Assembly: GCA_947630175.1 (NCBI GenBank)
Contig: CANRGJ010000005.1
Location: 145,769 to 209,768 of the forward strand
DNA: 64,000 bases
Origin: an uncultured Ruminiclostridium sp.
GTDB taxonomy: Bacteria > Bacillota > Clostridia > Oscillospirales > Ruminococcaceae
Direction: 5' to 3'
Every line of letters starts with the position of its first letter. The first letter of the stretch is position 1. Both the position numbers and the translations under genes were made by a program. The notes below the pieces were generated by a model. That model was not told the DNA's origin. It saw nothing but the letters and a program-made list of their open reading frames with translations, and searched no databases. This document shows positions 52,438-61,168 of this stretch, piece after piece.

Positions 52438-53754
52438 TTATTCTCCGTTTCCGCTTTTGCCTTTTTCGTCTGAATATTTGTATTTTGAAAGCACGCCGCC
52501 GAACCCCAGACATATGATTATTCCCAAAATTCCCAGAATAAACATCGCCAGAGCGCAGCCCGCCCCGTTGCCTGCCCCAAACAGCGCAGTCAGCGTATTA
52601 TTTTCCATTTTCATTATCGGCTCGCATACGCTTTCCACCAGCGCTCCGCCGAACAGCATTCCCACAGGAATGGAAAAAAACTGAAAGGTATTGCGACAGG
52701 AGTAAACTCTCCCCTGAATTTCCGCAGGAACGGTGCTGCGAAGTATAACGTCCAGATTAGCGCTCATAACAGGCACCAATACCCACCCTATTATCTGAGC
52801 CAAACACCACCACACAGGCGTTCTTGCAAAAGCTAAAACAAAATTTTCCGTTCCCAGTGAAAACAGCATTGTAAAATATATCACCCGAACACGGTTTTTC
52901 GGAGCAGGCAGGAAAGTGACAATAATGCTCCCCGCAAGCGTAGCGACACCTGCGCAGGCAGTAACTGTTCCCAGCACGTTTTCACCGCCATTTTCCATTG
53001 AAAGCACATACGGCGGCAAAACAGCGTCAAAAGCCGACGCCGCAAAATTAACTCCCGCCATAAACAGAATAAGAGTCAGTATCATCTTATTCTGCCGCAG
53101 ATACAACAGCCCCGTCTTCATTTCGTTTAGAAGTGACTTCCTGCCCTCGTCTGCAAGATCCTTTTCCGCCTTTACCGCAGGTATCTTAACAAAAATCATC
53201 AGCGACAAAAAAGCTGCCGCAAAGGTACACAGATCCGCTAAAATAACTCCGTCCATTCCCGCTATCGCAAATAACGCTGCGGCAAACACGGGACTGAGTA
53301 TTGTGACAAGGGAATTTGACAGCGACCTTAAACCGCTTGTCCTTTGATACTGCTCTTTTGGAATTATCAGCGTCATCGCCACATCACTTGCAGGCTGCTG
53401 AACCGTATTCATCAGTCCACCGACTGCATTGAGGATATACAGATGAACAGGCAGCAGCAAATCTGTTTTCAGCAGTATCAGCACCGTCACCGAACAAAGC
53501 GCCGCCAGCGTGTCGCAAACAAGCATAGTTTTCTTTTTGTCCCACCTGTCGCTGAGCGCACCCGCAAAAATGCTCATAACAACGTAAGGCGCATACGAGC
53601 ATACCGACAAAAGCGCCGTTTGCAGCGCAGAACCTGTTTTTTCATAAAGCCACAGTGTCAGCGCAAAGGCAGTCATTGCACTGCCAAGCTGAGAGAGCGA
53701 CTGAGTTGACCAGAGAATAAAAAAGGTTTTCAAGCCTTTGAATGTGTTTTTCAT
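52438..53754 (-). CDS. MFS drug-efflux-type transporter (MefA-like MFS_3 group)
   Basis: The 438-residue protein has about 12 membrane helices in two halves. The opening FILWSTQSLSQLGSAMTAFA and FAGALSDRWDKKKTMLVCD (the MFS GxLaDrxxrkk loop between helices 2 and 3) match the macrolide/multidrug-efflux MFS group. TVQQPASDVAMTLIIPKEQY and ILRSTVPAEIQGRVYSCRNT are further group signatures. AAAGGAGC precedes ATG 53754. It lies downstream of an ABC-F gene, with an 11-codon leader and competing stems between them (53796-53874), so antibiotic-responsive expression is a reasonable inference. The actual substrate is unknown. Confidence 0.88.
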   Translation of the reverse strand: MKNTFKGLKTFFILWSTQSLSQLGSAMTAFALTLWLYEKTGSALQTALLSVCSYAPYVVMSIFAGALSDRWDKKKTMLVCDTLAALCSVTVLILLKTDLLLPVHLYILNAVGGLMNTVQQPASDVAMTLIIPKEQYQRTSGLRSLSNSLVTILSPVFAAALFAIAGMDGVILADLCTFAAAFLSLMIFVKIPAVKAEKDLADEGRKSLLNEMKTGLLYLRQNKMILTLILFMAGVNFAASAFDAVLPPYVLSMENGGENVLGTVTACAGVATLAGSIIVTFLPAPKNRVRVIYFTMLFSLGTENFVLAFARTPVWWCLAQIIGWVLVPVMSANLDVILRSTVPAEIQGRVYSCRNTFQFFSIPVGMLFGGALVESVCEPIMKMENNTLTALFGAGNGAGCALAMFILGILGIIICLGFGGVLSKYKYSDEKGKSGNGE

Positions 53755-53795
53755 AATAACTTTGCTCCTTTGATTATATTTTCATCGAAAAGCAA

Positions 53796-53856
53796 AGTCT
53801 GAGGAGCTGTTATGCGCTTAAGCTCCATACAGTTATCCTCAGACTCTGTATGGAGC
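53796..53856 (-). promoter_or_regulatory. Attenuator-like leader with mutually exclusive stems upstream of the MFS gene
   Basis: On the minus strand four segments follow in order: 1 GCTCCATACAG (53856-53846), 2 AGTCTGAGGA (53845-53836), 3 CTGTATGGAGC (53832-53822) and 4 TCCTCAGACT (53805-53796). Segments 1 and 3 pair perfectly over 11 bp, and 2 and 4 over 10 bp, extendable to 13 with one G-T. Segment 3 also offers GGAGC to GCTCC next to segment 4. Stem 2:4 is followed by TTTGCTTTT. Segments 1 and 2 lie in the leader peptide coding region. Confidence 0.7.
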
Positions 53857-53874
53857 AAGAACAATGATAAGCAT
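53839..53874 (-). CDS. Leader peptide MLIIVLAPYRV
   Basis: An 11-codon open frame begins ATG at 53874, with SD GAAGGA at 53887-53882 (7-base spacing), and ends TGA at 53841-53839. Its codons GCT CCA TAC AG form segment 1 of the attenuator, and the last two codons plus stop form part of segment 2. This is the arrangement expected for ribosome-stalling control of a resistance gene. The hydrophobic peptide with Ala-Pro-Tyr-Arg-Val at its end could interact with the exit tunnel. It starts 22 bases after the ABC-F stop. Expression is inferred, not shown. Confidence 0.6.
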   Translation of the reverse strand: MLIIVLAPYRV

Positions 53875-53896
53875 TGTATTTTCCTTCTTTTTTAAA

Positions 53897-55510
53897 TCAA
53901 AGCGTGAACTTACCGGGGTGCTGTACCTTTCTCCACTGGATATATTCCTCGTAAGTTCCCTGCATATCGTAGCTGCCATTTTCGGTTATCTCGATTATCC
54001 TGTTCGCCACTGTCTGCACTATCTCGTGGTCGTGGGAGCAGAACAGTACGTTCCCCTTAAAATCTGACAATCCGTTGTTCACCGCCGTAATGCTTTCCAA
54101 ATCAAGATGGTTCGTAGGCTGATCCAACATCAGCACGTTTGACTTGAACAGCATCATTCTGCTGAACATACATCTCACCTTTTCGCCGCCTGACAGCACG
54201 TTTACAGGCTTGAACACGTCGTCCCCGCTGAACAGCATTCTCCCTAAAAATCCTCTAAGATAGGTCTCGGTGGTATCTTCGCTGTACTGCCTTATCCAGT
54301 CAAGGATAGACAGTTCACAGTTATTGAAAAAGTGGTCGGAATCAACAGGGAAGTAGCTTAACGAAGTTGTGCTGCCCCACTTGAACGTCCCGCTGTCAGG
54401 CTCGATTTCTCCCGCCAGTATCTTGAACAGTGTAGTCACCGCCGCAGGATTTTCCGCAAGGAACGCCACCTTGTCCGTTCTTCCAAGCGTAAACGACAGA
54501 TCATTCAGCACCTTAACGCCGTCCACAGTCTTGGTCAGTCCCTCTACCTGCAAAACGTCCTTTCCCACCTCACGCTCAGCCTCAAAGCTGATAAAGGGAT
54601 AACGCCTGCTTGAAGCGGGCATTTCCTCAACGGTCAGCTTATCCAACAGCTTTCTTCTTGAAGTAGCCTGCCTTGACTTCGATTTATTTGCAGAAAATCT
54701 TTGGATAAAGCTCTGCAATTCCTTTATTTTTTCTTCTGTCTTTTTGTTCTGCTGTTTTATCATTCTTTGTATGAGCTGGCTGGATTCGTACCAGAACTCA
54801 TAGTTGCCCACGTACATTTTTATTTTGTTGTAGTCGATATCCACAATATGCGTGCATACGTTGTTGAGAAAGTGTCTGTCATGGGAAACGACGATGACCG
54901 TTCCGAAATATTCCGCCAGAAAATCCTCAAGCCACGCCACAGCGTCAATATCCAAATGGTTCGTCGGCTCGTCCATAAGGATTATATCAGGATTTCCGAA
55001 CAAGCACTGCGCCAGCAGCACCTTTACTTTGTCGTTGCCGCTTAAGCTGCTCATCTGACTGAACATTATATCCTCGGGAAGTCCAAGCCCCTGAACCAGC
55101 TTTGCGGCGTCGCTCTCCGCCTCCCAGCCGTTCAGCTCCGCAAATTCTCCCTCTAACTCAGACGCCTTTTCTCCGTCCTCGTCTGAAAAGTCCTCCTTTG
55201 CGTACAGCGCCTCTTTTTCCTTCATAATGTCGTACAGCCGTTTGTTGCCCATTATAACGGTGTCCTGCACCGTGTATTCGTCAAAAGCAAAGTGATCCTG
55301 CCTCAGCACCGACATACGCAGATTTTTCGGTATTGTGACTTCCCCCGAGGTAGGCTCCAGCTCGCCGTTGAGTATTTTCAAAAAGGTGGATTTTCCCGCG
55401 CCGTTTGCGCCGATAACGCCGTAGCAGTTTCCCGCCGTAAAAAGCAGGTCAACGTCCTTGAATAGCGTTGCTCCGCCGAATTGCAGACTTACGTTTGAAA
55501 CAGTTATCAT
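53897..55510 (-). CDS. ABC-F ATPase (YkpA/YbiT-like), asymmetric ATP sites
   Basis: The 537-residue soluble protein has two ABC domains joined by a charged linker (about 240-300), the plan of ABC-F translation factors. Domain one has GANGAGKST (34-42) and ILMDEPTNHLD (about 177-187) but signature LSGND (156-160). Domain two has AENPAAVTT (352-360) in place of Walker A, so no P-loop Lys, LMLDQPTNHLD with Gln for the catalytic Glu (464), but an intact LSGGE (439-443). One composite site is thus complete and the other degenerate. It may protect or rescue ribosomes. AAGGAAAGGA precedes the ATG. Confidence 0.92.
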   Translation of the reverse strand: MITVSNVSLQFGGATLFKDVDLLFTAGNCYGVIGANGAGKSTFLKILNGELEPTSGEVTIPKNLRMSVLRQDHFAFDEYTVQDTVIMGNKRLYDIMKEKEALYAKEDFSDEDGEKASELEGEFAELNGWEAESDAAKLVQGLGLPEDIMFSQMSSLSGNDKVKVLLAQCLFGNPDIILMDEPTNHLDIDAVAWLEDFLAEYFGTVIVVSHDRHFLNNVCTHIVDIDYNKIKMYVGNYEFWYESSQLIQRMIKQQNKKTEEKIKELQSFIQRFSANKSKSRQATSRRKLLDKLTVEEMPASSRRYPFISFEAEREVGKDVLQVEGLTKTVDGVKVLNDLSFTLGRTDKVAFLAENPAAVTTLFKILAGEIEPDSGTFKWGSTTSLSYFPVDSDHFFNNCELSILDWIRQYSEDTTETYLRGFLGRMLFSGDDVFKPVNVLSGGEKVRCMFSRMMLFKSNVLMLDQPTNHLDLESITAVNNGLSDFKGNVLFCSHDHEIVQTVANRIIEITENGSYDMQGTYEEYIQWRKVQHPGKFTL

Positions 55511-55566
55511 ATCTTATCCTTTCCTTGTCCTTTATTTCTTTATTTTTTATAAACTCATACTTTTCT

Positions 55567-55596
55567 ATAATATCACAATATTACCTTTAAAGTCAA
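55567..55596 (-). promoter_or_regulatory. Promoter for the ABC-F gene
   Basis: On the minus strand TTGACT (55591-55596) and TATTAT (55567-55572) are 18 bp apart, about 57 bp upstream of ATG 55510. Confidence 0.6.
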
Positions 55597-55706
55597 TCCC
55601 CAAAAGAAAAAACATCTTTTTCCGCCCGTTAAGGAACAGCCTGTTTTTTTTCGTATTAAAATCAACAATCAATAAAACTTTTTTTGTGAAAGTTTTGTTA
55701 AAACTG

Positions 55707-55735
55707 TTGATAATATACATAAATTATGGTATAAT
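55707..55735 (+). promoter_or_regulatory. Promoter for the adaptor / FtsX-like permease operon
   Basis: TTGATA at 55707-55712 and TATAAT at 55730-55735 are 17 bp apart with an extended -10 (TATGG). Confidence 0.7.
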
Positions 55736-55778
55736 CCCACATAGATATACATTTATATTTTTGTGAGGGAACTCAAAA

Positions 55779-56762
55779 ATGAAAAAAAATACTTTCAGAT
55801 TTATCAGCTCCTTATTTCTGGCAGGAACTATGCTTTTCACAGCGTCAGGATGTTACTTTTTCCCTGACGAAGAGCCTATCCTTGAGCCGCCCACCCTTGA
55901 CGTATCGGACGTGGTATACAATACATATACCGCCGTCAGAAAGGACATAGTGGATCAAAGCATACAAAGCGGCTATGTTATCTCAAGCAAGGAAACGGAA
56001 TGTTATTTCACCCAGTACACAGGTCAGCTTAAAAACATATATGTAAATCCCGGCGATTTTGTGGAAGAAGGGGACTTGCTTGCAGAGTTTAACAACGGAG
56101 CGATAGAGTACACCCTTGAGATACAGAAGAAAAAGGTTGAGCTTGCCCAGCTTAATTACAACAACTCAGGCTCGGCAGCGGACAGGCTTCAGCTTGAAAT
56201 AGAGCAGAACACCCTCGACCAGTATCAGGCGGAATACGACGGCGGGCATATATACGCTCCCGTGGCGGGTCAGGTCTCCTTCGTCAAAACGCTTAATCCC
56301 GGCGATGAAGTGAACCCTTACGACGTTATCATAAGGATAGTCGACCCCGACCAGCTTTGCGTCAGCATAGACACCACCAGCATAACCGATTATTATGTTG
56401 ACGAAAAGGTATCTGTTGCCGTAAACGGTGAGACCTATGACGGCGTTATCCTGCGCACTCCCCGTGAAGAGATAGAGGAGGGGGACGAAAGCGCAAGCAA
56501 CGTTTTTGTCGGATTTGTAAACGATTCACCGGGCTTCGGCTGTCTTGGAACGATAGCCAGCGTCACAAAGGTAAAATCTGTCTCCGAAAATGCGGTAGTT
56601 ATTCCTAAGCATATCGTAAAGTACACTGACGACCGCACATACGTTCAGGTACTCCGTGACGGCGTAAAGGTTGAGGTAGATATTGTCACAGGCATAGAAA
56701 ACGCCACCGAGATAGAAGTAGTTTCAGGACTTGAAGAAGGGGAAAAGGTAATAGTAAAGTGA
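55779..56762 (+). CDS. Efflux membrane-fusion adaptor lipoprotein (HlyD/MacA-like)
   Basis: The 327-residue protein begins FRFISSLFLAGTMLFTASG followed by Cys, a lipoprotein signal. It has a biotinyl-lipoyl-like hinge split by a helical hairpin: QLKNIYVNPGDFVEEGDLLA, LQLEIEQNTLDQYQAEYDG and HIYAPVAGQVSFVKTLNPGD. A barrel domain and C-terminal VVSGLEEGEKVIVK complete the adaptor pattern. It should link the downstream FtsX-like permease to an extracytoplasmic substrate. The permease gene starts 4 bases after its stop. GTGAGGGA precedes ATG 55779. Confidence 0.88.
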   Translation: MKKNTFRFISSLFLAGTMLFTASGCYFFPDEEPILEPPTLDVSDVVYNTYTAVRKDIVDQSIQSGYVISSKETECYFTQYTGQLKNIYVNPGDFVEEGDLLAEFNNGAIEYTLEIQKKKVELAQLNYNNSGSAADRLQLEIEQNTLDQYQAEYDGGHIYAPVAGQVSFVKTLNPGDEVNPYDVIIRIVDPDQLCVSIDTTSITDYYVDEKVSVAVNGETYDGVILRTPREEIEEGDESASNVFVGFVNDSPGFGCLGTIASVTKVKSVSENAVVIPKHIVKYTDDRTYVQVLRDGVKVEVDIVTGIENATEIEVVSGLEEGEKVIVK

Positions 56763-56766
56763 CCCC

Positions 56767-59619
56767 TTGCTGCGGATAAAAAGTATACTGTCAAAAAAGG
56801 AAGGATTGATTTCAGCCTTGTTCACGATACTTTTCAGGAAAATGCGTAATACCAAGTGGATGGTATTATGCCTCTTTTTGGGATTTCTGATGGCGGCGGG
56901 AATGATGAGTACCGTCCCCATATATATGGACGCCTCTCTCCAGCGTGTTCTTATCAAGGAAATGGAGGAGTACCAGCTAAATACCGGTTATTATCCCGGC
57001 AGATACATAGTTACCCGCACCCTTGCTATGGGCGTTGCTCCCGAGGATCAGCAGAGATTTCTCTCCGACTTTCCCTCGATAGTTGCGGGACAGGTATCAG
57101 ATGTGGGAATACCCGTTGAAAATCACAAGACGGTCGTATCTGATAATCTGCTTTACCTTCATTACGGAAACGGCAGCAATGCTCCTGCCTCCCGTATCCG
57201 CATTATGGGAATGAGTGGTATTGAGGACCACATCACTATGGTCCAGGGCGAGATGTACGGCGACGGCATAGCCGACGACGGAAGCTATGAGGTGATACTC
57301 AACGAGGAAGCCGCCAGAACCCTCGGCATTGTCTGCGGCGAGACTTATCAGATAGAACCTATGGACACAACGCAAAGCAGCTTTTCCATCAAAGTGACAG
57401 GCTTTTTTATCCAGTCCGATATGCAGGACAGCTATTGGTCTGAGGATCTGCTTAATTATGTGGGCAGCGTTTTCGTACCCTTTGAATTATACTCCGATAT
57501 GGTGGGAAAACAGCTTTGCGATGTTGTTGACATAAGCGTGAATTACAATCTTGATTATCATTCCGTAAATATGAATGCCATCAGCTCCATTTCCGAGGAG
57601 CTTAACAACGACTTTGATTTTTATTCCTCAGAGCTTGACGCAGAGCTTGAAATGGGCTCCGCAAGCATAATTGCCAGCTACGTCGAGCGTGCGCAAAGCC
57701 TGACCGCAATACTATGGGCGATACAGATACCCACAATGGTAATGCTCGCCTTCTACCTGTTCATGGTATCTCAGCTTAACGTGGAGCAGGAGCGCAACGA
57801 GATAGCCGTCCTGAAATCCAGAGGCTCCAGTCCGGGGCAGATATTCAGGCTTTACGCAATGGAAGCGGGCATACTTGGACTTGTCACGTTCTTTGTTGCC
57901 CCGCTGATTGGTCTGTTGCTGTGCCGTTTCCTCGGCGTCAGCAACGGCTTTATGGAATTTGTGAACAGAACGGGAATTGCCGCCAAGCTGTCTACCACCG
58001 CTTTCCTGTATTCGCTTGTAGCGGTCGCAGTATTTTTCATCACCACAATGCTCCCCATAATTCCCGCTTCACGGGTCACCATAGTCCAGTACAAGCAAAG
58101 CAAGACAAAGGTAAAAAAAGCGTCTGTCTGGGAGCTTTGCGGAATAGATTTTCTTCTGATAGGAATAGCGGTAGTATTCTACTATTTATACAAATATATG
58201 GTAGATGAAGCGATAAATAACGGAACCTTTAAGGCGACAGGGCAGATAGACCCGCTTATCTTCATCTTCTCCACCTGTATGATCTTAGGATTGGGGCTTT
58301 TGTTTGTTCGTATCTACCCCTACATTCTCAAGCTTATCTATCTTATAGGAAAGCTGTTCTGGACTCCCGCGCAGTATATGGCGCTTACCACCGTTTCCTG
58401 CGCAGGGGGAAGCAGAGAGCGTTTCCTCATGCTGTTCCTGATACTCACCTTTGCTTGCGGACTTTTCTCCGCAAACACCGCCCGAGCTATCAATAACAAC
58501 AAAGAGGATATGATATACTATCAGAACGGCGCTGATATAACCCTTATGGAATACTGGCAGGAGGAGGATTATTCCACCGGGGGGAACCAGACCTCCGCCA
58601 CGGTATATCAGGAGCGCGACATCTCCCGTTATGAGGAGTTGGGCGGCGTAGAATCCGTCACAAAGGTCTTTCTCAAGGGCAAAGATGACGTCAAAATCAA
58701 CTCTCTGAGCAAACACAGCGCACTCGCTGCCCATTTTCCGCCCACTCAGCTTATGGCGATAGAGCCTGAGAAATTTGCAAAAACAGCCTGGTTCCGTGAC
58801 GACCTTCTCCCAATTCATTGGTACAATTACTGCAATGCACTGACAAATTACAAATCAGGCATTATTATTTCCTCACAGCTTGCGGCGAATACGGACACGG
58901 AAATAGGTGACGAATTGAGCATAACCTGGAGTGGCAACGACCCTCTTGATGTCACTGTTCTGGCAATTGTGGACTGGTGGCCCGGTCTTACTCCCGGAAT
59001 GTTCTGCGTGATGAATTACAGCTACGTTTACGATAACACAAATCTCGAGCCTTACGAGATATGGCTGAAGCTGGCTGACGGCGCCTCCACCGAGGAGCTT
59101 TACAATGAGATGGATGAAAAGCGCCTGCCTATCGAAACTCTTCAGGACAGCGCCCAGCAGCTTATAAATCAGAAAAATCAGCCCGACCTTCAGGGAATGA
59201 ATGGCGGACTTACCTTAGGCTTTATCATAACTATGATAATGGCAATGATAGGCTTCCTTATCTACTGGATACTCTCCATAAAGAGCAGAACTCTGCAATT
59301 TGGTATTCTCAGAGCTATGGGTATGACTATGCGGGAAATAATCGCAATGCTTGGTTATGAACAGATCTTGGTATCAGGCGCCTCAATAGCTATGGCGTTC
59401 ATCATCGGTGGTATTACCAGCGACATCTTCGTTCCCGTGTTCCAGAATATGTACGACGTGGTAAATCAGATACCTCCCTTCATCGTTTCCGCCTCCGCAA
59501 GCGACTATATCAAGATATACGTTCTCATCGTCCTTATGCTTGGCGGCGGATTTGCGATACTTGGCGGCATAATCAGGAAGATAAACATCAACAAGGCGTT
59601 GAAGCTGGGAGAGGATTGA
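56767..59619 (+). CDS. FtsX-like ABC permease, large, without neighbouring ATPase
   Basis: The 950-residue membrane protein has a first helix at about 37-56 (LCLFLGFLMAAGMMST), a large extracytoplasmic domain, three FtsX helices at about 315-430 (LTAILWAIQIPTMVMLAFYL, with ERNEIAVLKSRGSSPGQIFR as the coupling loop), a second membrane block at about 450-580, another external domain, and a final FtsX block (GFIITMIMAMIGFLIYWILS, then FGILRAMGMTMREIIAMLGY). This is the double-FtsX layout. The start is TTG 56767 with a weak SD; no ATG occurs before the first helix except at about residue 25. No ATP-binding subunit lies nearby. Confidence 0.85.
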   Translation: MLRIKSILSKKEGLISALFTILFRKMRNTKWMVLCLFLGFLMAAGMMSTVPIYMDASLQRVLIKEMEEYQLNTGYYPGRYIVTRTLAMGVAPEDQQRFLSDFPSIVAGQVSDVGIPVENHKTVVSDNLLYLHYGNGSNAPASRIRIMGMSGIEDHITMVQGEMYGDGIADDGSYEVILNEEAARTLGIVCGETYQIEPMDTTQSSFSIKVTGFFIQSDMQDSYWSEDLLNYVGSVFVPFELYSDMVGKQLCDVVDISVNYNLDYHSVNMNAISSISEELNNDFDFYSSELDAELEMGSASIIASYVERAQSLTAILWAIQIPTMVMLAFYLFMVSQLNVEQERNEIAVLKSRGSSPGQIFRLYAMEAGILGLVTFFVAPLIGLLLCRFLGVSNGFMEFVNRTGIAAKLSTTAFLYSLVAVAVFFITTMLPIIPASRVTIVQYKQSKTKVKKASVWELCGIDFLLIGIAVVFYYLYKYMVDEAINNGTFKATGQIDPLIFIFSTCMILGLGLLFVRIYPYILKLIYLIGKLFWTPAQYMALTTVSCAGGSRERFLMLFLILTFACGLFSANTARAINNNKEDMIYYQNGADITLMEYWQEEDYSTGGNQTSATVYQERDISRYEELGGVESVTKVFLKGKDDVKINSLSKHSALAAHFPPTQLMAIEPEKFAKTAWFRDDLLPIHWYNYCNALTNYKSGIIISSQLAANTDTEIGDELSITWSGNDPLDVTVLAIVDWWPGLTPGMFCVMNYSYVYDNTNLEPYEIWLKLADGASTEELYNEMDEKRLPIETLQDSAQQLINQKNQPDLQGMNGGLTLGFIITMIMAMIGFLIYWILSIKSRTLQFGILRAMGMTMREIIAMLGYEQILVSGASIAMAFIIGGITSDIFVPVFQNMYDVVNQIPPFIVSASASDYIKIYVLIVLMLGGGFAILGGIIRKININKALKLGED

Positions 59620-59620
59620 T

Positions 59621-60370
59621 ATGCCTACTCCTCAGATGCAAAAGATACTCGGCTATATGCGAAAAGCCGTGGAGACCTACGACCTTATCCAAAAAGGCGA
59701 CCGCATAGCCGCCGCCGTTTCAGGCGGAAAGGACAGCCTTGTTATGCTTGCGGCGCTGGCTCAGCTCCGACACTTTGAGGGAATGGACTTTCAGCTTTTC
59801 GCCGTGACAGTCGACCCTCGCTTTGGCGGCAGGGAAGGGGATTATTCTGCCGTAAAAGCCTTGTGCGACGAGCTTGAAGTCCCCTACCGAATTGAACTTA
59901 CCGATATTGCTCAGATCGTCTTTGACGTAAGAAAAGAGCCTAACCCCTGCTCTCTCTGCGCCAGAATGCGCCGAGGAGCGCTTCATCAGCTTTGTCAGGA
60001 GCTTGGCTGCAACAAGCTGGCACTGGGACATAACAATGACGACGTTGTTGAAACCTTTGTGATGAACCTTTTTCAGGAGGGAAGACTTGGCTGCTTCGCT
60101 CCGAAAAACTATCTCACAAGGCGTGAGATAACCGTCATCAGACCCCTATGCCTCGCTCCTGAAAGCAAAGTTATCTCCGCCGCAAAACACAGCGAACTTC
60201 CTGTAATCGTTTCCCTCTGTCCTGCTGACAAACACACCAAACGCCAGCAGATCAAGGAATGGCTTGATTCTATGGAGCGCAGCGACCACGGGTTCAAAGA
60301 GCGTCTTTTTGGAGCAATGTGCCGTGCCGAGCTTGACGGCTGGGGAAATTTTACCGAAAAAAATAATTGA
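59621..60370 (+). CDS. ttcA: TtcA-like PP-loop tRNA thiolase
   Basis: The 249-residue protein has AAAVSGGKDSLVMLAALAQL (PP-loop ATP pyrophosphatase motif), EPNPCSLCARMRRGALHQLC with the conserved CxxC ligands, LALGHNNDDVVETFVMNLFQ, and IVSLCPADKHTKRQ. TtcA proteins use an iron-sulfur cluster and ATP to make 2-thiocytidine at tRNA position 32, and related proteins thiolate other positions. The ATG begins one base after the stop of the permease gene, but function links it rather to the sulfur genes nifS/iscU. Confidence 0.85.
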   Translation: MPTPQMQKILGYMRKAVETYDLIQKGDRIAAAVSGGKDSLVMLAALAQLRHFEGMDFQLFAVTVDPRFGGREGDYSAVKALCDELEVPYRIELTDIAQIVFDVRKEPNPCSLCARMRRGALHQLCQELGCNKLALGHNNDDVVETFVMNLFQEGRLGCFAPKNYLTRREITVIRPLCLAPESKVISAAKHSELPVIVSLCPADKHTKRQQIKEWLDSMERSDHGFKERLFGAMCRAELDGWGNFTEKNN

Positions 60371-60388
60371 AACAGGGTGTAAATTATA

Positions 60389-60417
60389 TTGCAAAAGGCT
60401 TTGAAATATGATAAAAT
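60389..60417 (+). promoter_or_regulatory. Promoter for the Ser-Phe repeat protein operon
   Basis: TTGCAA at 60389-60394 and TAAAAT at 60412-60417 are 17 bp apart. The transcript would have a leader of roughly 70 bases. Confidence 0.65.
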
Positions 60418-60490
60418 ATGTGTGTAAGTTTTTAACTGCGCCTAAACAGTGAAATTCGCCCGCGTCTTACTATTGCAAAAAGGAAAGTCG

Positions 60491-61156
60491 GTGATCTCTA
60501 TGTACTGCCTTTGGCTGAACGGAACAAAGGTCTATGACCTTGAACAGCTTAAAGCGGCCTTTGACCCAAAGGCTTTGGAACTGTACTTTCTCGGCGGAGG
60601 ACTTGTCCGCTGGCTTTCCGACTGCGGTGAGACAGAGCTTGCACAAAAAACGGCACAGATCGACTCCACCACTGACATTCCCCGCCAGCTTGCGGAAATT
60701 TTCGGTATGCCGTATGCTTCCGAGGGACCTGAGTTGATCCCCGCAGACGTTCCTCAGTCAGATCCTGCACAGAATTTATCCTCTTTCAACTCAAGCTTTG
60801 ACATATCCTCATTCGGCTCCTTTAATTCTTCCTATAATTTATCCTCCTTTGAGCTTACCTCTTTCGGCGGGATATACACGTCTTTCCTTACAGGCAGTTT
60901 TTCCCACGAATATGAGTACGAATACGAAAGCGGCTCTTTTTCCGTCAACAGCTTTAACGTCGGCAGCTTTTCAAGCAACAGTTTTTCTCAAAGCAGCTTT
61001 TTCAGCGGTAGCTTTGATTTTTACGGTAGCTTTGGCTTCGGCGAATTTAAAGGGCTTTCCTTACAGCATATGTCTCTCACCCCACAGCAAAAGGTAAGGA
61101 TAAATCTTTCCTCCTGCCCTCTCAACCGTTACGGCTACGGTATACATATCGTGTAA
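60491..61156 (+). CDS. Ser-Phe pentad-repeat protein of unknown function
   Basis: The 221-residue protein has three parts. Residues 1-75 form a small helical domain (VYDLEQLKAAFDPKALELYF, GGGLVRWLSDCGETELAQ). Residues 97-186 are a low-complexity region with 15 Ser-Phe dipeptides. From Phe150 to Phe175 a Phe recurs exactly every fifth residue (GSFSVNSFNVGSFSSNSF), like a pentapeptide-repeat coil but with Ser, not Asp/Asn, before the central Phe. The last 35 residues hold SLTPQQKVRINLSSCPLNRY and end GYGIHIV. I know no family name for the whole. GTG 60491 is 6 bases after AGGA; ATG 60500 is an alternative start. Its operon partner resembles a glycosyltransferase. Confidence 0.75.
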   Translation: MISMYCLWLNGTKVYDLEQLKAAFDPKALELYFLGGGLVRWLSDCGETELAQKTAQIDSTTDIPRQLAEIFGMPYASEGPELIPADVPQSDPAQNLSSFNSSFDISSFGSFNSSYNLSSFELTSFGGIYTSFLTGSFSHEYEYEYESGSFSVNSFNVGSFSSNSFSQSSFFSGSFDFYGSFGFGEFKGLSLQHMSLTPQQKVRINLSSCPLNRYGYGIHIV

Positions 61157-61168
61157 AAAGGGGAAAAA

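Noticed and set aside
55458..55766. 102-codon plus-strand frame in the ABC-F/adaptor intergenic region
   Set aside because: It overlaps the ABC-F start in antisense, covers two promoters, has an AT-driven composition (Ile/Phe/Leu/Lys) and no SD.
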